A DNA stretch of 64,000 nucleotides from Halorubrum hochsteinianum (GTDB lineage: Archaea > Halobacteriota > Halobacteria > Halobacteriales > Haloferacaceae), in assembly GCF_023702125.1 (NCBI RefSeq), contig NZ_CP098415.1:1984001-2048000 (forward strand). The letters run 5' to 3'. Position 1 is the first letter of the stretch. Every line of letters starts with the position of its first letter. Below are positions 1-8,338 of the stretch, in pieces. Under the pieces are notes generated by a model. It searched no databases. It was not told where the DNA came from and saw nothing but the letters and a program-made list of their open reading frames with translations. A program made the position numbers and the translations under genes.

Positions 1-166
1 AGAGTCCCCGATCTCCGGGCTGGAGTTCGTCGACGTCGACGAGGACAGTGAGGTAGCAGAGGTGCTGATGAAGAACGTCGAGACTGACGAGAAGATCGTC
101 GTTGCTCGGCTGCCGACTGCGAGCTCGAAGCCTGGGGTCGGCGGCCGGAGTGAGGTGGGAGCATGA
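1..166 (+). CDS. C-terminal end of an unidentified element gene (partial)
   Basis: An open frame enters from the left edge (first full codon at base 2) and ends with TGA at 164-166. About 54 residues are visible, acidic in the first half and Gly/Ser/Arg-rich at the end. The stop overlaps the ATG of the next gene (ATGA at 163-166), so the two genes are translationally coupled. No recognisable domain is left in this fragment. The coupling to a large envelope protein suggests it belongs to the same surface or secretion module of the element, which is inference only. Confidence 0.6.
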   Translation, partial: ESPISGLEFVDVDEDSEVAEVLMKNVETDEKIVVARLPTASSKPGVGGRSEVGA

Positions 167-3100
167 GCGGTATCCGGTCCAAACTCTCAGATTTCCGAGA
201 CGCCTCCCGCGCGCGCGTTTCAGGACTTGGAATCAGACGGGGGGGCCCATCCCAGGAACGGATCGGCGCGGTCGCTCTCACTCTCGTCATTCTCGTTTCG
301 ATGCTCGCGATGCCGCTCGGCGCTGCCGTCGCGACGGCCCAGAGCGGGCCGAGTGGGATGGTCGCTCTCGGTCCTGATCAGGTTGATGAGGACCTCCCGA
401 GCGACGCGGACCTACCCATCCGCGCGAGCGACCTCGAGGGCGAGGTGTACGCGTCCGACCACGCGGGCTCGCTCCAAATCACGGTCACGACGCCTGAGCG
501 TGCGAGCGACTACATGGGCCCGAATGCGAACGTGGTTGCTGACGACGAGATCGCGATTGTACTGGCCGACGACACGGTCCACGAGGGACGCGATGTCGCT
601 GTCGACCTCAACGTCCTCGAGGCTGGCGTCGGCTACGTCCCGGACGTAGCGTACGGCGTCCACGACTCCGGCGAGGAGTGGCAGTCGCCGATCGAGCAGG
701 AGGACGGCGTGGGGCGATTCTACGTGCCGGAGTTCTCCTCGAACTCGGTCACGTTCAGCGGCGGAATCGAGCTCACCGGGAGCGCCGCTGCGGACGGGAC
801 AAACTACCGGTACGAACTGGATAACTTGAACGGTGTCGAGGACTACTCGATCAATTTGACGGGCATCAATAACACCGCTTCGGAGGTCAAGACGACGACT
901 GCCACCGGTGGCGACTCGATTTCAATTGATGTCGGAGGTAACACAGCCCCAGAAAATGAAACCGTCACACTCACCGGCAAATCGGAGACGAACACCCGCA
1001 CGGTTTCGGGGACCAACAATGGTGGAACGACAACAGAGCAAATTGACGTAGACGGGACCGAAGCGCCGTCAAATGCGGAAATAACGTTTGCTCATAACTC
1101 CGGTGATGGAGAGTATGAGCCATCGGATAGGAAATATTATGTAGATCAGCAGAAAGACCGCCTCCAAGATACGTATGTTATGGATTGGTCAGACGAAGCC
1201 GGACAAGAGCCACCAGCAGTTATCCAAGAGTTTGAGACTTATATCTACGCGAGTGACGGGGAATCTATCGAGACAGAGGTCTACCTAGCGAACGGCGACA
1301 CGGACCCCTTTGCCAACGGTGAGAAAGTGGGGGCACTCACCGGAAACGTTGTTCAGGGTGAGAGTACCCACTTCAGCTTGTCCGGGTTTAATTTTGAAAC
1401 CACAGGAGAGACGGTTTCTGTTGGTCTTAGAGAGGTTGACTCCATCAGTGATAACGACCTAAAACTCGGATATAACGATTATAGATTTTCCAAGCCATAT
1501 TTCATCCGAATCTCGCAGAACACCGCCGAGGTGTCCGTAACAGACGATTCGGGGACTTCTACATATACGACACCGGCTGACGGGCAGGAGACAAAGAATA
1601 TCGATATATCGAGATCGACAGATTCCGTAGAAGTATCTGGTGCGACTTCGGAAAGTCTGGACTACGACATCTCATGGACAGAAACCTCGGTCACGACAGA
1701 CCCATCAATTGAGATCGCAGGGACCACTGTATCCCACTCAGGAAAGCTCTCGGGTGGCGAAACTGTCACCGAGTCTGTCACCCTTTCTACGGGCTCGAAT
1801 GGCGCAGACGTGTCGGTTACTGGACCGGTTGGCGTTTCTGTGTCATGGACGGAGGTCAGTCGGACGCGCGATCCCGTCGTGGAGGTTAACGGATACGAGA
1901 CTGAATATAACGGTGTCCTGAGCGAGGGTGAGACGACCTCGCTCGCGACGAACGAGGCGTGGCTCCAGGAGGGCACCAACAACGTGACCGTCCGGACGAA
2001 CACGCCCTCGAACGGCCCCGAGTCGCTGGTCGACATGACCTACAGCCACGACGCCTCCGGGGTCACGAAGTCGGTGGACGCCGAGGCGACCTCGTGGACC
2101 GAGTCGTTCAACGTTTCGCACACGTTCCCGTCCGCGGTCGCCGATGCAGACGCGACCCTCACCTTCGATGAGCAGGTCGCGGAGATACACGACGTCGAGT
2201 ACCGAACCAATGGGGGCAGCTGGCAGACACCGCCCGATTACGAGCTCAACGGGACCGACCTCCACGTCGGTCTCGGAGACGTCGAGGCGGACACAGAGAT
2301 CGACGTCCGGGCGACCGGCCACAAGGTGCGCGCGTACGACGGGGCGGTGAAGGTCACCGAGCCGACCGTCGAAGGCGACGACCTCTCCACCGAGGTCGAG
2401 ATCACCGATATCAACCCGGACGGGATGTTCGGCCTGCGCGTCGACGAGACCGTTCTGGGCGACCGGCTCCACTACGCCAGCGAGGAGTCGTGGACAGGTG
2501 AGTCTGCCTACGCGAGTATCACGTCCACCGGGACGCAGATTCTTCGCGCTCCGGATGCCAACGAGGGATCGACAATGCGCGTCTCGACGGCACCCGTCTC
2601 AGTGTCACCATCTAGCGGTGCTATCGAGGCAGAAGTCGAAGACGGAAGCGAGCCGACGTTCTCGCTGAGGAAGGGCAACACGACTGGTTCCGACCGTATC
2701 GAGGTGACGTACTACAACACGGTGACCGGAGACCGCTACGTTCTCTGGTCCGAGACTCGTGAGGTTGAGGTCGATGCTGATCGCGCTCAGTCCCCAGTGA
2801 GCTTCGTTACTGACGGCTCCTCGGAGACCTACAGCATCCTCCAACGGGACTCCAGCGTGGGACCGAACCCTCCGCCTGGACCGACGGAGACCGAGGACGT
2901 GTTCCCGCTGCTACTCGCGTTCGGTGGCATCGGGGGCGTCCTCGTTGGGTCAACACTCGTGAGCCGGCGCTTCAACATCGGAGGATGGCTCCTGCCGGTA
3001 ACGGCGACGTCGCTGACGGCCGTCGCGATTCAGGTTCTGGCTCCGGGGTCACCGCTGCTCCGCGTCGCCCAGCTGGCATCGGAGTCGAACGCGGTGACGA

Positions 3101-3387
3101 TCGCTGCGGTCGCCGCACTGCTCATCGGCATGTGGCAGCTGGACGAACGGACGCAGGGAAGCGTTCCGTGGTACGTTAGAGGCATCATCGGCGTCCTCTC
3201 GGTCGTGTGGGCGCTTGAGACCATCTCTCCGGGCGTCATCCTCGGTGGGCTGCGCTCCGGCGTCGAGTCGATGGGGCCGGTCATCGTCATCGTGATCGTC
3301 GGCGGGGGCGCGTACCTGGTCCGCGAGTGGATACAGGCACGGCGCGCTCCGGACACCGTCGTCGAATTCCAAGCGGGGAATCAGTAG
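163..3387 (+). CDS. Large envelope-anchored surface protein of an integrative element
   Basis: A 1074-aa protein with one hydrophobic segment near residues 36-60 (signal or anchor), then about 850 residues rich in Thr, Ser, Asp and Gly that look like extracellular beta-sandwich domains, and a C-terminal block of four to five membrane segments (about residues 905-1060). Two imperfect repeats of about 60 residues share the motif SWTE-x-S-x-T-x-DP around residues 505-625. The middle of the gene (about 830-1900) is clearly AT-richer than the ends; bases 1081-1140 are 40% G+C. It overlaps the preceding gene by ATGA and is followed by a small membrane protein. No known family was recognised. A virus-like spike, an adhesin or a conjugation-channel subunit are all possible; the single N-terminal plus clustered C-terminal membrane segments favour a membrane-embedded complex over a simple S-layer-type protein. 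Confidence 0.75.
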   Translation: MSGIRSKLSDFRDASRARVSGLGIRRGGPSQERIGAVALTLVILVSMLAMPLGAAVATAQSGPSGMVALGPDQVDEDLPSDADLPIRASDLEGEVYASDHAGSLQITVTTPERASDYMGPNANVVADDEIAIVLADDTVHEGRDVAVDLNVLEAGVGYVPDVAYGVHDSGEEWQSPIEQEDGVGRFYVPEFSSNSVTFSGGIELTGSAAADGTNYRYELDNLNGVEDYSINLTGINNTASEVKTTTATGGDSISIDVGGNTAPENETVTLTGKSETNTRTVSGTNNGGTTTEQIDVDGTEAPSNAEITFAHNSGDGEYEPSDRKYYVDQQKDRLQDTYVMDWSDEAGQEPPAVIQEFETYIYASDGESIETEVYLANGDTDPFANGEKVGALTGNVVQGESTHFSLSGFNFETTGETVSVGLREVDSISDNDLKLGYNDYRFSKPYFIRISQNTAEVSVTDDSGTSTYTTPADGQETKNIDISRSTDSVEVSGATSESLDYDISWTETSVTTDPSIEIAGTTVSHSGKLSGGETVTESVTLSTGSNGADVSVTGPVGVSVSWTEVSRTRDPVVEVNGYETEYNGVLSEGETTSLATNEAWLQEGTNNVTVRTNTPSNGPESLVDMTYSHDASGVTKSVDAEATSWTESFNVSHTFPSAVADADATLTFDEQVAEIHDVEYRTNGGSWQTPPDYELNGTDLHVGLGDVEADTEIDVRATGHKVRAYDGAVKVTEPTVEGDDLSTEVEITDINPDGMFGLRVDETVLGDRLHYASEESWTGESAYASITSTGTQILRAPDANEGSTMRVSTAPVSVSPSSGAIEAEVEDGSEPTFSLRKGNTTGSDRIEVTYYNTVTGDRYVLWSETREVEVDADRAQSPVSFVTDGSSETYSILQRDSSVGPNPPPGPTETEDVFPLLLAFGGIGGVLVGSTLVSRRFNIGGWLLPVTATSLTAVAIQVLAPGSPLLRVAQLASESNAVTIAAVAALLIGMWQLDERTQGSVPWYVRGIIGVLSVVWALETISPGVILGGLRSGVESMGPVIVIVIVGGGAYLVREWIQARRAPDTVVEFQAGNQ

Positions 3388-3391
3388 GACC

Positions 3392-3706
3392 ATGTTCGCC
3401 GCTACGGATTTCCTTTCGACTCTGGGGTTCGGTTCGCAGGTGGTCGTAGCGGCCAGCCTCGTTGTTGTCGCGTTCTACGTCTACCGAGCTGTGTCGATTG
3501 GAAGTATCGTAGTTAGCGTACTGAGTCTCATGGCCACGCACGCACTCGTGCTTCTAGTCGCGTTCGCTGTCGTCATCGCGCTCGGTTGGGTAGCACCGAA
3601 CGCCGGCACGATGCTCGAACACGTACGACTCGTCTGGGACTTCGCGAGCGGTCGGGGTGTCTCATTCGCGCGTTCACTGGTCGAAGGCGTCGGTCTACTC
3701 GGATAG
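3392..3706 (+). CDS. Small membrane protein of the element
   Basis: A 104-aa protein starting five bases after the stop of the large surface protein, so almost certainly co-transcribed with it. It has two to three hydrophobic segments (about residues 15-33, 37-48 and 49-70) and an amphipathic C-terminal tail without cysteines. Length and position next to a multi-membrane-segment surface protein suggest an accessory membrane subunit of the same complex. No family was recognised. Confidence 0.6.
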   Translation: MFAATDFLSTLGFGSQVVVAASLVVVAFYVYRAVSIGSIVVSVLSLMATHALVLLVAFAVVIALGWVAPNAGTMLEHVRLVWDFASGRGVSFARSLVEGVGLLG

Positions 3707-4043
3707 CCGCTTTCTCTGGAGGGGATGGAGATCGTCAAAACATTCCGTTTCTATTAGCGTTCAATTTTCGCGCGGGTCGAACCCCTGTTTCGGGTGCTTC
3801 AACTGGAACTCTGCTGAGCGGTTGCTGTGTATTTTCCCCCGAAGGGGGTGCCCTTAGGCACACTCCCTAAGGGGTCTGTCCCAGCCCGTGGGATCGAACC
3901 CTGACCAACCGCAGCGCTCGCGACGACGTCGAGGTCGGTCGCGACCGCGATCGAGAGCAAAATCGGCTCAGATACCGCTCAAAACATTACGAGATCGACA
4001 TGAAACAGGGGGAAGGATAGTGTTGCCACTCAGCTGTCGGTGG
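3707..4043. other. Hairpin-rich convergent intergenic region
   Basis: About 340 bases between two genes that end towards each other, with no convincing coding frame. Three perfect inverted repeats follow one another: a 5-base C/G stem with GAA loop at 3836-3848, an 8-base stem with 7-base loop at 3851-3873, and a 5-base stem at 3879-3893. A further GC-rich stretch with repeated TCGCGAC words follows at 3915-3955. It may be a bidirectional terminator or a replication origin of the element; the sequence alone does not decide. Confidence 0.55.
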
Positions 4044-5936
4044 TCAGCGGGGGAGCTTCGACGAAAAGAGAACGTCCCCGTTGCGGTTGATCGGGCGCTG
4101 ACCCGTCCGACGTCCCTTCTCCTTCTCCGCCCAGGAGAACTCACCGCTGATGAACTTGCGGTACGCCATCGAGCCGGTGTCCTCAGCCGCGTCAACGCCG
4201 GCGCGGATGAGCTTCACGAGCTCGACGCGGGAGAGGGGCTGGCCGCCGAGATCGACGACCATCCCGTCGACGGACTCAGTGATTGAGATACCGTGGCGCC
4301 GAGCCCAGCGTGCGAGTGCGGAGTCCTGGTCGATCATCTCCGTCTCCGCCGACGCCAGCTGCCGAACACCGCCGACGACCCAGTCCGTAACGTCCTCGAA
4401 AGTGCTCAGCAGGTCCTGAAACTTCTCGCGGATCAGGCTGTCCTCGAACGACATCTTCGCGTTCGCGACCTCAACGAGGTCGTCGAACTTCTCCGCGGCA
4501 CGGTAGACCGTCGAGCGAGACGTGTCCGAGAACTCGGCCAGCTGCTCGACGTCGGCGCCGTCGCCGCCGTCGGTCAGCGCGGCCAGCACAGATCGCTCGG
4601 ACTCAGTCGCGTCGCCACGTGCGAAATGCGCGACCGCCTGCTGCTCTTCGCCCTCCTGGACGCTGGGCATCTTGTTGTCCACGAGGTCGAGATCTCGCTC
4701 TGACTCTGTCGCCTCGAAGTAGTGATCCGCTGTGTAGACGCGTGGATCGGCGCGCGTCGGGAGCCCTGCCCAGAGGAGGACGTTCAGCAGCGACTCGTCG
4801 AGCTCCTTCCGGAGCGCGTCGACGTCGAACGCGCCCTCTTCGCTCCAGGGCACTGAGGCGAGGTCGGAGTAGTCCTTCGACCACTGGAGCTCGAGTTTCG
4901 GATCCGAGAGCGGATCGTCGTTCGCCGATGTCTCCTCGGACCGGGCGAACTCGGGGTGGTAGTACTTCACCAGCTTCCCGACGCCATTCGGCTTCTCAGT
5001 GAGCTTCTTCCAGGTCGACTCGTCAAGCGCGACGGCGTTGCGATGGCCGACGACCTTCTCGTTGTCCCACTTGTACTCCCCTCTCCCGCGGTTGTTCGAT
5101 CCGAAGAGCGCGAGCTGGTCGAGGACGGCGCCCTGTCCGGCGACGTGTTGCTCGCCGGCGCCGCGGTCTAGGCGGAGGTACATCTCCATCTGGTAAGCGT
5201 TCGAGTGGTCGTGAACACACTCGTCGCGGAAGTAGTGCGTACTGATGTCGAGTTCTTCAGCGAGTCGACGGAGCAGCGGGATCACCTCTTCCGGCTCTAA
5301 GTTGCTGGAGTTCGCCTGAACGCGGAGGCCGTACGGGAGATCCTCCGGCATCGATCCGATGCGCTCGCCGTCTGCTGTGCGTGCGTTCGGAAGCGATGGC
5401 CGGAACTGGAACGACGCCTTCCGCTCGCCGAGACCGTCCTGCGCTCGGACGGCGATCTGGTACTCGTTGAACGTTTCGTAGGGGCGCGTCGGCGCCGCGA
5501 TTCCCCCGGACCAGTACTTCGTCTTGTCTGGGTTGATCTCCCAGAGCTCGCCGTCGAAGACGAACGACCCGACGTCCTCTGCGATGCTGGGCTCGTACTG
5601 CGAGACGATCGCGTCGTACGGTGACAGCGACCCGGGATGGCCGTTCTGACTCGTGTCCGGCTGCGAGAACAGCAGGTGGGCGCCGAACGCGTGAACACGC
5701 GGCTCGACGCACTCGATCGGTCCCTCGACGTCGAAGGTCCGGTACTCTGTCGACTCCGGGTTGCTGGGATGGACCTGCCGAGTGCCCTCGCTGGCGGCGT
5801 CGCGAAGCTCACGCGCCTCGTCAGAATCGACGACGCCCTCGATCGAGTCCTCGTCGTCACCGGTGACGGGCTCAGCGTCGCCCAGCAGCTCGTCGAGGTC
5901 ACCCTGCGGCCCGGGCTCTAGGTAGTCGTCGCTCAC
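4044..5936 (-). CDS. 630-aa haloarchaeal plasmid/provirus protein with winged-helix segment
   Basis: The protein starts at the ATG complementary to 5934-5936, overlapping the preceding zinc-ribbon gene by ATGA. The first 80 residues are acidic and disordered-looking. Residues about 80-400 resemble the DUF7845-type domain found in haloarchaeal plasmids and proviruses (assigned from memory, not searched). A later segment, about residues 440-500, reads as a winged helix-turn-helix (an acidic 'EQLAEFSDTSRSTVYRAAEK'-like stretch), followed by an alpha-helical C-terminus with a basic tail. It is the last gene of the element operon and its 3' end faces the hairpin region. A DNA-binding replication or maintenance role is a reasonable inference but not shown. 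Confidence 0.7.
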   Translation of the reverse strand: MSDDYLEPGPQGDLDELLGDAEPVTGDDEDSIEGVVDSDEARELRDAASEGTRQVHPSNPESTEYRTFDVEGPIECVEPRVHAFGAHLLFSQPDTSQNGHPGSLSPYDAIVSQYEPSIAEDVGSFVFDGELWEINPDKTKYWSGGIAAPTRPYETFNEYQIAVRAQDGLGERKASFQFRPSLPNARTADGERIGSMPEDLPYGLRVQANSSNLEPEEVIPLLRRLAEELDISTHYFRDECVHDHSNAYQMEMYLRLDRGAGEQHVAGQGAVLDQLALFGSNNRGRGEYKWDNEKVVGHRNAVALDESTWKKLTEKPNGVGKLVKYYHPEFARSEETSANDDPLSDPKLELQWSKDYSDLASVPWSEEGAFDVDALRKELDESLLNVLLWAGLPTRADPRVYTADHYFEATESERDLDLVDNKMPSVQEGEEQQAVAHFARGDATESERSVLAALTDGGDGADVEQLAEFSDTSRSTVYRAAEKFDDLVEVANAKMSFEDSLIREKFQDLLSTFEDVTDWVVGGVRQLASAETEMIDQDSALARWARRHGISITESVDGMVVDLGGQPLSRVELVKLIRAGVDAAEDTGSMAYRKFISGEFSWAEKEKGRRTGQRPINRNGDVLFSSKLPR

Positions 5937-6286
5937 GCGAACACCTCGCGAGCGGGGACGACGACGGGGCGCTGCGAGCCGTCAGCGAAGACGGCGCCGA
6001 TCGAGACCCACGACTCGCCCTCGTGGTCGCGAGAGGAGCCGACGTCGACGCTCGCGTCACCGGGACCGATCGCGAGGACGTACCCACACGCGCCGCAGCG
6101 GTAGCCGCGGACGCAGATGGTGTCGCCGTCGACGCGGCCCGACCACTGGTTCGCGAGCCGCATCGTCGAAAGCTGCGGGGCGCCGAGCGAGCCCTCGACC
6201 GACTCCTTACAGCGCGGGCAGGCGGCGACGCGGTCACCGTCGGTGAAGCGCGCGATCGGGCGCCGGATGGTGAGCGAGTCGCTCAT
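5933..6286 (-). CDS. Zinc-ribbon protein of the element
   Basis: A 117-aa protein when started at the ATG at 6286, chosen because its ATGA overlap with the stop of the 45-aa gene matches the tight coupling throughout this operon; a longer frame begins at 6331 but runs through the coding part of the upstream gene. It has two CxxC pairs, CPRC near residue 23 and CGAC near residue 62, as in a zinc ribbon, and is otherwise beta-rich. Function is unknown; small zinc ribbons are common cargo of haloarchaeal viruses and plasmids. Confidence 0.65.
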   Translation of the reverse strand: MSDSLTIRRPIARFTDGDRVAACPRCKESVEGSLGAPQLSTMRLANQWSGRVDGDTICVRGYRCGACGYVLAIGPGDASVDVGSSRDHEGESWVSIGAVFADGSQRPVVVPAREVFA

Positions 6287-6420
6287 CGGTCCAACCTCGC
6301 GGGCATCCGGACGCGGCGAGCGGTCGTCCAAGGCTTGACGTTGACGTCACCGCCGCCGTAGGCCCAGACCGTCGCCCCGAGCAGGTGCTCTCGGACGATC
6401 GGAGTGCGATCGCGGCTCAT
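6283..6420 (-). CDS. Small 45-aa element gene
   Basis: A short frame from ATG (6420) to TGA (6283) encodes 45 residues starting MSRDRTPIVREHL. It is not a shadow: its ATG overlaps the upstream MazG-like gene's stop and its TGA overlaps the downstream zinc-ribbon gene's ATG, both as ATGA, and without it the operon would have a gap exactly its size. It is mildly basic, with a Gly-rich turn in the middle, and no family was recognised. Confidence 0.6.
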   Translation of the reverse strand: MSRDRTPIVREHLLGATVWAYGGGDVNVKPWTTARRVRMPARLDR

Positions 6421-6701
6421 CGCTGTTCGAGCCTCCACCGGAGTTGGATACAGAGCGCTGCGAGGTCGTCGAGTTCGGCGGCGATCCGCTCCGTGTCACC
6501 GCCTTCATGCCTCGCTTCGAGGTGCGCCTGTGTGAGTTCGCCCAGCTCCTCTTGTATCGCGAGCAACAGCGTCTCGACATCTTGGACGCCCCACTCGTCG
6601 ATGTTCTCCTCGGCCTTCTCGGTCCAGTAGCCGAGCGACTGCTGAGCAGAGAGACGATCGACCTCGTCTCCGGATCGATCACTGGCGTCGACGTCAGTCA
6701 C
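6417..6701 (-). CDS. MazG-like nucleotide pyrophosphohydrolase-fold protein
   Basis: A 94-aa, alpha-helical protein. An EELGEL motif near residue 51 followed about 20 residues later by an ELDDLAAL helix has the ExxE...ExxD spacing of the all-alpha NTP pyrophosphohydrolase (MazG-like) fold, whose members hydrolyse nucleoside triphosphates to monophosphates with Mg2+. Single-domain forms are frequent in viruses and mobile elements. It overlaps the methyltransferase gene by 8 bases and the 45-aa gene by ATGA. The fold assignment rests on the motifs; the substrate is unknown. Confidence 0.6.
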   Translation of the reverse strand: MTDVDASDRSGDEVDRLSAQQSLGYWTEKAEENIDEWGVQDVETLLLAIQEELGELTQAHLEARHEGGDTERIAAELDDLAALCIQLRWRLEQR

Positions 6702-7449
6702 CGGCCGTCACCTCGGAGAGAGTGGTCTGGTTCTGCCCGAGCGCGGTCCGGCGCTCCCGGAACGCCCGGCGGGCGTCCTCGTCGATATCGATCGCGACCC
6801 ACTCGCGCCCCAGCTCCTCGGCGGCGATCGCCGCCGGCGCGGTGCCGGCACACGGGGCGAGCACGAGCTCGCCCGGCGCGGTAAGCGCCTCGACCCACTC
6901 GCGGTACGGACCGATCGGCTTGATCGAGCCGCGGCCGTAGGGGTACCCCGGTTCGACCCGGCGCGGCTGTCGTGCGAGCTGACGCGCCGACGCAGTGGCC
7001 CGCCGGTCCGTCTCCCCCTTGTGCGCGAAGATGACGGGATACCCGCCGTTGCTGAGGTACTGGCCCGCGGTGCTCTCGTCGGGTGTGCCGCTGGCGTCGA
7101 CGTAAGTCACCGAGCCGCAACGCCGGTAGCCGCCGCCCTGATAGTCGCCGTAGGCGGTCACATCGCCGTACTCCTCTCGGATGTAGGCTTCGAGGCGTGG
7201 CGCGAGCCAATCGTCGGCGTCGCAGACCAGCCAGCCGCCCGGTTCGAGCGCGTCCCAGCACGCATCGACGACCGCGGTGGTCGTCTCGAAGTCGTGTGTC
7301 GGGTACTCGACGCCGAACGCGCCGTTTCGACCGGGGCGCGCCCATGCGTCATCGAGGTGGACCAGCGACGCGCTGACCTCGAGGTCAGCCAGCATGTAGA
7401 CGGCGTCGCCGATATGATAGATCCCTCCGTCGTCTCGATCACTCGACAT
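6694..7449 (-). CDS. DNA methyltransferase-like protein of the element
   Basis: A 251-aa protein if started at the ATG at 7449 (MSSDRDDGG); the frame is open further upstream but that part overlaps the preceding gene. The C-terminal half has an AdoMet-binding motif (APCAGTAPAAIAAEELG, then VAIDID), and the order fits a permuted (beta-type) N6-adenine/N4-cytosine methyltransferase with the catalytic region first. The expected catalytic DPPY/SPPW motif is replaced by LDDAW near residue 34, so activity is uncertain. In mobile elements such enzymes usually protect DNA from host restriction or set replication timing. No restriction nuclease gene sits beside it. Confidence 0.65.
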   Translation of the reverse strand: MSSDRDDGGIYHIGDAVYMLADLEVSASLVHLDDAWARPGRNGAFGVEYPTHDFETTTAVVDACWDALEPGGWLVCDADDWLAPRLEAYIREEYGDVTAYGDYQGGGYRRCGSVTYVDASGTPDESTAGQYLSNGGYPVIFAHKGETDRRATASARQLARQPRRVEPGYPYGRGSIKPIGPYREWVEALTAPGELVLAPCAGTAPAAIAAEELGREWVAIDIDEDARRAFRERRTALGQNQTTLSEVTAGD

Positions 7450-8002
7450 CCGGCTCACCCCCGTAGAGCGCCTTGCGAGCGTCGGGGTCGAGGTCGTGGA
7501 CGCCCTCGTGTTCACGGAACCAGCTGACGAAATCGCCTGCGGACGAGCGGTCTATCTCCACTGACTCGCGTGGTTCGAGGTCCCGATCGACGGTCACGAA
7601 ACGGACGAGGCCATCCTGGTCGGGCTCGGCGCTGTCGAACAGCGCCCACCCGTCGACGCCGAGCGCGACTCGGCGCATCTTCTCGCCGCCAACGGCGATC
7701 TCTCTCGGAACCTCGTTGAGCGTCAGGAAGCGGTTGCCGACGGTCGCGTAGATCCCGGGATCGTCGACACCGTCGAGGCGGCGGACACGCCCCCAGATCT
7801 CGGGATTGTGTTCGCGGTACCGGGCGACGTGGTACTCGCAGTACGCGATGTCGCCACCGATCACGGGCCAGGGGAGGCGGTAGCGCTGCTCGCGGTCGCA
7901 GTGACCGCACTCACAGATCCCGTGCTCGTCGACGGGACCGACGTCCGGTTCAAGGGCTCGATGAGCACCCGAGTACCACGGCTGACTTCGCGGACGGCTC
8001 AT
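7439..8002 (-). CDS. Hypothetical element protein with CxCxxC zinc-binding motif
   Basis: A 187-aa protein whose ATG overlaps the stop of the preceding DUF7563-like gene by ATGA. A CECGHC cluster near residue 30 plus CEYH about 24 residues later could bind one zinc. The remainder is a mixed alpha/beta sequence with an acidic C-terminus. It runs 11 bases into the methyltransferase frame. No function could be assigned; the operon position suggests an element-specific accessory role. Confidence 0.6.
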   Translation of the reverse strand: MSRPRSQPWYSGAHRALEPDVGPVDEHGICECGHCDREQRYRLPWPVIGGDIAYCEYHVARYREHNPEIWGRVRRLDGVDDPGIYATVGNRFLTLNEVPREIAVGGEKMRRVALGVDGWALFDSAEPDQDGLVRFVTVDRDLEPRESVEIDRSSAGDFVSWFREHEGVHDLDPDARKALYGGEPDVE

Positions 8003-8259
8003 CGGTTTCCTCCGTCAGCGCGCAGCGGGGCGCCGACACGCTGGCCACGGTTACGGTTCGGGTCCTCCGCAGGATCGACGAGGTCTACGTCGACGCCTGC
8101 GGCGCTGCCGCGGCTGATGCGACGGAAGCAGTCGCATCCGAGACAGCGGTGTGCGACTCCGTCTTCGTCGCCGAATACGGCACAAAAGCGATCCGACACG
8201 TGCCGGTCGCAGTACCGGCATGATCGGCCGTCGACTGAACCGCCGATTTGGCGGTTCAT
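7999..8259 (-). CDS. DUF7563-like zinc-finger protein, first gene of the element operon
   Basis: An 86-aa protein with CRYCDRHVSDRFCAVFGD near residue 14 and CLGC about 25 residues later. The pattern CxxCxxxVsxxF...C..C matches small zinc-finger proteins (DUF7563 type, from memory) that recur in haloarchaeal viruses and plasmids. It heads the minus-strand operon directly downstream of tRNA-Pro, with a TATA-like box and an inverted repeat in front, so it could be an early or regulatory protein; that part is inference. Confidence 0.6.
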   Translation of the reverse strand: MNRQIGGSVDGRSCRYCDRHVSDRFCAVFGDEDGVAHRCLGCDCFRRISRGSAAGVDVDLVDPAEDPNRNRGQRVGAPLRADGGNR

Positions 8260-8304
8260 AGCACACCCCCCTGAATACGGTTTTCAGGCGTTTGACGGGG
8301 TTGA

Positions 8305-8338
8305 GACTGGTGGCAATGGAAACCAGTCAGAATTTTTA
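8305..8338 (-). promoter_or_regulatory. Putative promoter and operator of the element operon
   Basis: On the minus strand an A/T-rich TATA-like box (about 8332-8338) lies just beyond the tRNA-Pro 3' end. Roughly at the expected transcription start there is a perfect 7-base inverted repeat, GACTGGT at 8305-8311 and ACCAGTC at 8322-8328, with a 10-base spacer. The arrangement fits a repressor operator or a 5' stem-loop. The first start codon follows about 45 bases later. Confidence 0.4.

Noticed and set aside
3879-3902. A T-loop-like sequence (GGGTTCGATCCCAC, minus strand) as a second tRNA or attachment duplicate
   Set aside because: It does not match the tRNA-Pro 3' end and no acceptor or anticodon arm can be built around it.
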